From NCBI GenBank assembly GCA_964580405.1, contig CAZOKM010000074.1:1-9186 (forward strand): 9,186 bases of DNA, read 5' to 3'. Each line of letters begins with the position of its first letter. Positions within the stretch are counted from its first letter, which is position 1. Under the pieces are notes generated by a model. It was not told where the DNA came from. It did not search any database and was given only the letters and a program-made list of their open reading frames with translations. Source of the stretch: JAGTRI01 sp964580405. Its GTDB lineage: Archaea > Thermoproteota > Bathyarchaeia > Bathyarchaeales > DTEX01. A program made the position numbers and the translations under genes. Below, piece after piece: positions 6,644 to 9,186 of this stretch.

Positions 6644-7709
6644 AGTTTCTGCCCTGCTTGTAGCCTTCGTCGTACATGGCTAGTATGTTCGCTGTGGGCG
6701 TGACGGGCTGGATGTTGTGGCACGGCGCGAGGATGTAGCCTCCGCTTTGTCCGAGGATTCTGAGGTTGTCCCTGACCTCCTGTCGGACGTCTGCTTCTTT
6801 TCCGAAGGGCAGGGTGAGCTGGTTGTCCATGGCTCCGTGGAAGACGAGCTTGGCTCCGAACTCGCGCTTGAGGGTTTCGCGGTCCATGTCCTTGCACCTC
6901 CACTGTATTGGGTTGAGGGCGTCGATGCCCGCTTCGATCATTGTGGGTATTATTTTCTTTACTGAGCCGTCGCTGTGGTGGAAGGCGTAGGCTCCGCGGC
7001 TGTGGGTGAGGTCAATCATTTTTTTCATCCAGGGAACGAAGAATTCGCGTATGTGTTCGGGCTTGATGAGGAGTCCTGTTTGTCCGCCGAAGTCTTCTGC
7101 CACGTAGCTTAGCATTATTTGGTTCGGTATCTGCTCGAAGATGCGTTTCGTGTTCTCGTAGGCGAAGGTGAACAGCTGGTCCATGCAGTAGTGGACGATG
7201 TCGGGGTGCTGGTACAGGTCGAGGTACGCCTGCTTCATGCCTCTGAGCTCTTTATACGTTAGGAACGGTTCTGAGCCGCCTCCCCTGATGGGGTAGTCCT
7301 CGTAGCCTCTGACCTGGTCGGGGACGATGGAATAGTCGTACTGGTCGACGGTTGGCCACGTGTAGTTCTTCCTGATTTCGGCGACGGACTTGTACTCGGC
7401 GAGGGGGCTAAAAATTAATTCGCTGTAGGTTCCCGTCTGGTGCTTGATGTCCCTGAAGCGGCATCCGTAGATGTTGGCTCCTTCGGGCGGCTTGGGACCC
7501 GCATAACCTGACCACACGGAGATTACGGCGTCGATGCGGAGCTTCTCGTACATCTCCTTGGGCGTCTTGCACTTGAGTTCGCGCATGAGGCGTTCGGTGA
7601 CCTCGGGTGTCGCCCAGTAGTCCATGGGGACCCTGTCGGGCTTTTTTCGTTTGAGGACAGCGAGCCACCGTTCCCTCGGGGTCATCTCGTCTTCTCTCAT
7701 TTTGGTCAT
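6639..7709 (-). CDS. Uroporphyrinogen decarboxylase-like protein (COG0407 superfamily)
   Basis: The 356-residue TIM-barrel protein of the URO-D superfamily opens with the common MTPRERWLAVLKRKKPDRVP motif and ends with GGYILAPCHNIQPVTPTANILAMYD. True haem-pathway HemE is unlikely, because the typical HemE N-terminal substrate loop is not evident and no haem genes are nearby. The superfamily also includes corrinoid:coenzyme M methyltransferases (MtaA/MtbA) with a His-x-Cys...Cys zinc site. Here the matching place reads HSDG (245-248), with Asp247 instead of Cys, while a Cys is present at 330. A standard MtaA-type zinc thiolate site is therefore not conserved. Substrate unknown; methyl transfer or decarboxylation are both possible. 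The start could be Met1, Met4 or Met9 (7709, 7700, 7685); none has a strong ribosome site, and Met9 matches where relatives usually begin. An ATAATTTTTG stretch about 25 bases upstream of 7709 on the minus strand could be a TATA box. Confidence 0.85.
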   Translation of the reverse strand: MTKMREDEMTPRERWLAVLKRKKPDRVPMDYWATPEVTERLMRELKCKTPKEMYEKLRIDAVISVWSGYAGPKPPEGANIYGCRFRDIKHQTGTYSELIFSPLAEYKSVAEIRKNYTWPTVDQYDYSIVPDQVRGYEDYPIRGGGSEPFLTYKELRGMKQAYLDLYQHPDIVHYCMDQLFTFAYENTKRIFEQIPNQIMLSYVAEDFGGQTGLLIKPEHIREFFVPWMKKMIDLTHSRGAYAFHHSDGSVKKIIPTMIEAGIDALNPIQWRCKDMDRETLKREFGAKLVFHGAMDNQLTLPFGKEADVRQEVRDNLRILGQSGGYILAPCHNIQPVTPTANILAMYDEGYKQGRNF

Positions 7710-7811
7710 AATCCTGTGAGCGTGTTTATCAAAAATTATGGAATTTCGTATTTACGGTTATTGTTTCTAGCCCTTCGTTGGGAGGGAAGGGTTGAGGGCG
7801 ATTGTTAAATG

Positions 7812-7820
7812 TATATTAAA
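7812..7820 (+). promoter_or_regulatory. TATA-like box for the membrane thioredoxin gene
   Basis: TATATTAAA is the best archaeal TATA candidate in the 172-base divergent gap 7710-7881. A start near 7840 is expected, about 40 bases before the chosen ATG. Confidence 0.45.
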
Positions 7821-7881
7821 GGAGTCGACAGTCTAGAGGCTATTACTAAGTAGTTTGGTGGTTGTGCGAGGCTCTTCGGTC

Positions 7882-8448
7882 ATGTGGTGGCACAAGCTCA
7901 TCAAGAACTGGACCATTCTTGACTACGCTGTCTTCGTTGCCTTCTGCTGGCTTCTGATGTTCGGCTTCTCAACCTTGGTGGTCCTGATCAGAGTGAGGCC
8001 GTTCGACTTGGCGTTTACGGCTGCCTACTCGTTCGTCATGGTTCCAGTCTCGTTCGTCGTCACGTACGCTTTGCAGAGTTACAGCTCCAACCCCGAGGAA
8101 ATAGACGGTTACCCCGCTTTGCTGGTCAGCGACTTCGAGGGGGACAGGCTGCTCAAAAAGGACAGGATTCTGGCGTTCTTCTACGCCGCGTGGTGCCCTT
8201 TCTGTCGGATGGCTTTTCCGCTTCTTAAGCTGCTGAGCCCAGACTCGAGCTACGAGGTGTTCAGGGTTGACCTGTCAGACGAAGGCAATCCGTTGTGGGA
8301 GTCTTTCGATATTGACACGGTTCCGACGCTGGTCGCGTTCGACGGCGGGAGGGAGTTTTGGCGTGCAAACGGGATACCCATGCTTGGTTTGAGGAAATCA
8401 GACTTCGAAAAGGCTGACGCCGCCATGAAAGCGCCCAAGCCACTTTAA
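7882..8448 (+). CDS. Membrane-anchored thioredoxin-fold protein with CPFC centre
   Basis: The protein has 188 residues. Two hydrophobic segments at about 11-36 and 43-64 anchor it, joined by a short loop with RVRP. A thioredoxin-like domain (about 78-180) follows. It holds FFYAAWCPFCRMAFPLL with the redox pair Cys105/Cys108 and, at the expected distance, the cis-proline loop TVPT (Pro148). With two membrane passes the N terminus and redox domain lie on the same side. Charges do not decide which side, so it may act outside (disulfide exchange, cytochrome maturation) or inside. ATG 7882 is chosen, with GAGG 10 bases upstream and the protein starting MWWHKLIKNW. The frame stays open to TTG 7855 and GTG 7858, which would add up to nine residues. 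It is a single gene with its own promoter, divergent from the COG0407 gene. The thioredoxin assignment is firm; partner and pathway are unknown. Confidence 0.82.
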   Translation: MWWHKLIKNWTILDYAVFVAFCWLLMFGFSTLVVLIRVRPFDLAFTAAYSFVMVPVSFVVTYALQSYSSNPEEIDGYPALLVSDFEGDRLLKKDRILAFFYAAWCPFCRMAFPLLKLLSPDSSYEVFRVDLSDEGNPLWESFDIDTVPTLVAFDGGREFWRANGIPMLGLRKSDFEKADAAMKAPKPL

Positions 8449-8460
8449 GAACGCTGGAGA

Positions 8461-8752
8461 CTGGTCTGATTTGTTCAACAATAGATTTTTTTGTTTGACC
8501 AACAAACGGCTAAGCTGAAATGGCCTGTCTGATGTGTGTAACATCGGTTTTCAGATTTTGTCTAACAATTCGCGTTGGGCTCTGTCTGATTTGAGTGTCA
8601 ATGGAATTTTCCGTTTGAGCGTCAATTCATTGCCATTGATGACCTGTCTGATTTGATTGCCATCCGTTTTTCAATTATGATTATCATTTAGGATAAACGA
8701 AGACCCGTCCTGATTTTCATTGCAACTTTTCTGTTGTTTTGGTGCGCAAGTT
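8461..8752 (+). repeat. Degenerate tandem array, five units of about 62 bases with paired half-sites
   Basis: Five units open with versions of CTGTCTGATTTG. The core CTGAT begins at 8466, 8529, 8586, 8648 and 8710 (steps 63, 57, 62, 62); units 3 and 4 match the box exactly. In every unit the TTTG-like end of the box (8470, 8533, 8590, 8652, 8714) is followed exactly 24 bases later by a second TTTG-like tetramer (8494, 8557, 8614, 8676, 8738). Both tetramers are followed by the same unit-specific word: CAACAA, TAACA, GTCAAT, ATTnnCAT and GCAA. A T4-T7 run sits between the halves at a near-constant place. No open frame fits the period. It fills most of the 424-base gap after the thioredoxin gene. 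The remainder (8753-8872) is strongly G+T-rich and shows only traces of the pattern. Function unknown; terminator region, regulator sites or non-coding RNA are all possible. Confidence 0.75.
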
Positions 8753-8872
8753 TCGTTTGTCTAGCAAGGTATTGTTGGTTGCTGTTTGTAATCTGTGTTT
8801 GTGTTTAGGAAGCGGTGTTCAGACCGTGGGTTCGCAAGCGTATAATGCGTGTTCGCTGTTTCTTCGTGTTTT

Positions 8873-9019
8873 ATGGTGCAGCGCGCGGAGCTAGTCAGCA
8901 TTAGGCAGTGCCGCCACAGCTGGATGGAGCTGGGGCTGTCCGCCAAGAACGGCAAACGGTACAGGCGCTGCGAAAACTGCGGCACAATCAAAGAAGACAC
9001 ACTACCATACATAGCCTAA
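8873..9019 (+). CDS. Small zinc-ribbon protein, 48 residues
   Basis: ATG 8873 opens a 48-codon frame ending at TAA 9017-9019. The product has a C-x-H-x-W motif (Cys13, His15, Trp17) and, 18 residues after the His, a C-x2-C-G motif (Cys33, Cys36) in RYRRCENCGTIK. This is the layout of minimal archaeal and viral zinc ribbons, with one zinc held by Cys-His-Cys-Cys. The stretch is clearly richer in G+C than the sequence on both sides, which supports coding. No ribosome site is visible. A TATAAT at 8841-8846 is about 30 bases upstream, right for a leaderless message. GTG 8849 in the same frame would add eight residues. Such proteins often bind nucleic acid or sit in larger complexes, but no role can be assigned here. 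Confidence 0.65.
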   Translation: MVQRAELVSIRQCRHSWMELGLSAKNGKRYRRCENCGTIKEDTLPYIA

Positions 9020-9110
9020 TAACTTTGTTTTATGCGACACTAAAACTTTCATTATTTACATATTCACATAATTTTATTATCATGTGATAGATGATTGTTA
9101 ATTTATTTTG

Positions 9111-9121
9111 AGCCTTTTTTT
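9111..9121 (+). terminator. T7 run, putative terminator of the zinc-ribbon gene
   Basis: GAGCC followed by seven T (9115-9121) is the longest T run in the 167-base AT-rich tail. A T run alone suffices for many archaeal terminators. The rest of 9020-9186 shows no gene. Confidence 0.35.
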
Positions 9122-9160
9122 AATAATATATTGATTAAGATAATTATTTTAACAGTAAAA

Positions 9161-9176
9161 CTTATAAACAATTGTT
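9161..9176 (+). promoter_or_regulatory. TATA-like box overlapping a 10-base palindrome at the right edge
   Basis: CTTATAAAC (9161-9169) resembles an archaeal TATA box and would serve a plus-strand gene beyond the window. The perfect palindrome AACAATTGTT (9167-9176) overlaps its end, a usual position for a repressor operator. With no downstream gene in view, the assignment is tentative. Confidence 0.3.
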
Positions 9177-9186
9177 CATAATATAT

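Noticed and set aside
8525..8655. C/D box sRNA cluster, from CTGA and TGATGA occurrences
   Set aside because: CTGA recurs in each box, but a TGATGA C box is seen only once (8637-8642) and the C-D'-C'-D order and spacing are not met.
8461..8752. CRISPR array, suggested by the period of about 62 bases
   Set aside because: Only about 12 bases are shared between units, with mismatches, and the intervening sequence has its own internal repeat at 24 bases. No near-identical 24-37 base repeats and no cas genes are present.
8821..8842. tRNA T-arm-like GGGTTCGCAAGC
   Set aside because: No acceptor, D-arm or anticodon arm can be built around it; no tRNA gene was found anywhere in the window.
8761..9012. 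83-codon minus-strand frame at the right end
   Set aside because: It is antisense to the zinc-ribbon frame, has no domain, and its C-terminal half is translated from the low-complexity G+T-rich stretch.

Overview
The window looks like a piece of an archaeal chromosome. It carries a methanogen-type homocysteine synthesis set (DUF39/CBS, NIL-ferredoxin, UPF0280), a GTP-type phosphoenolpyruvate carboxykinase, archaeal BRE/TATA-like promoter sequences, several strong GGAGG ribosome binding sites, TTG start codons and heavy AGG/AGA arginine use. I cannot name the lineage from sequence alone. A TACK-group archaeon such as Bathyarchaeia would fit the COG0407 uroporphyrinogen-decarboxylase-like protein and the general coding style, but this is inference.

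Layout, left to right. A minus-strand gene starts at about 69 and leaves the window on the left. After a divergent AT-rich promoter region comes a tight plus-strand operon, 343-2989. It holds a homocysteine-forming DUF39 protein with a C-terminal CBS pair, an NIL-domain 2x[4Fe-4S] ferredoxin overlapping it by ATGA, and a UPF0280/ApbE-like protein 17 bases on. Convergent to it is prephenate dehydratase (3017-3865, minus). Across a 311-base divergent regulatory region lies PEP carboxykinase (4177-6054, plus). Next are a cysteine-rich DUF3795-type protein (6153-6632, plus) and, converging on it with a 6-base gap, a COG0407 uroporphyrinogen-decarboxylase/methyltransferase-like protein (6639-7709, minus). 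A membrane-anchored thioredoxin-fold protein with a CPFC centre follows (7882-8448, plus). Then comes a 424-base gene-free stretch, most of it a degenerate tandem array with a period of about 62 bases. A 48-residue zinc-ribbon protein (8873-9019, plus) is next, and an AT-rich tail with a TATA-like box ends the window.

The genes suggest central anabolism. The first operon would put sulfide into homocysteine for methionine and SAM, with the CBS pair as the likely SAM/MTA sensor. PEP carboxykinase and prephenate dehydratase sit back to back on PEP supply and phenylalanine synthesis. The remaining genes (redox, cysteine-rich, methyl-transfer-like) have no pathway I can assign.

The least ordinary structure is the array at 8461-8752. 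It has five units, each opening with a CTGTCTGATTTG-like box. Each unit contains two TTTG-led half-sites exactly 24 bases apart that share a short word specific to that unit. It is not a CRISPR, and I do not recognise it.
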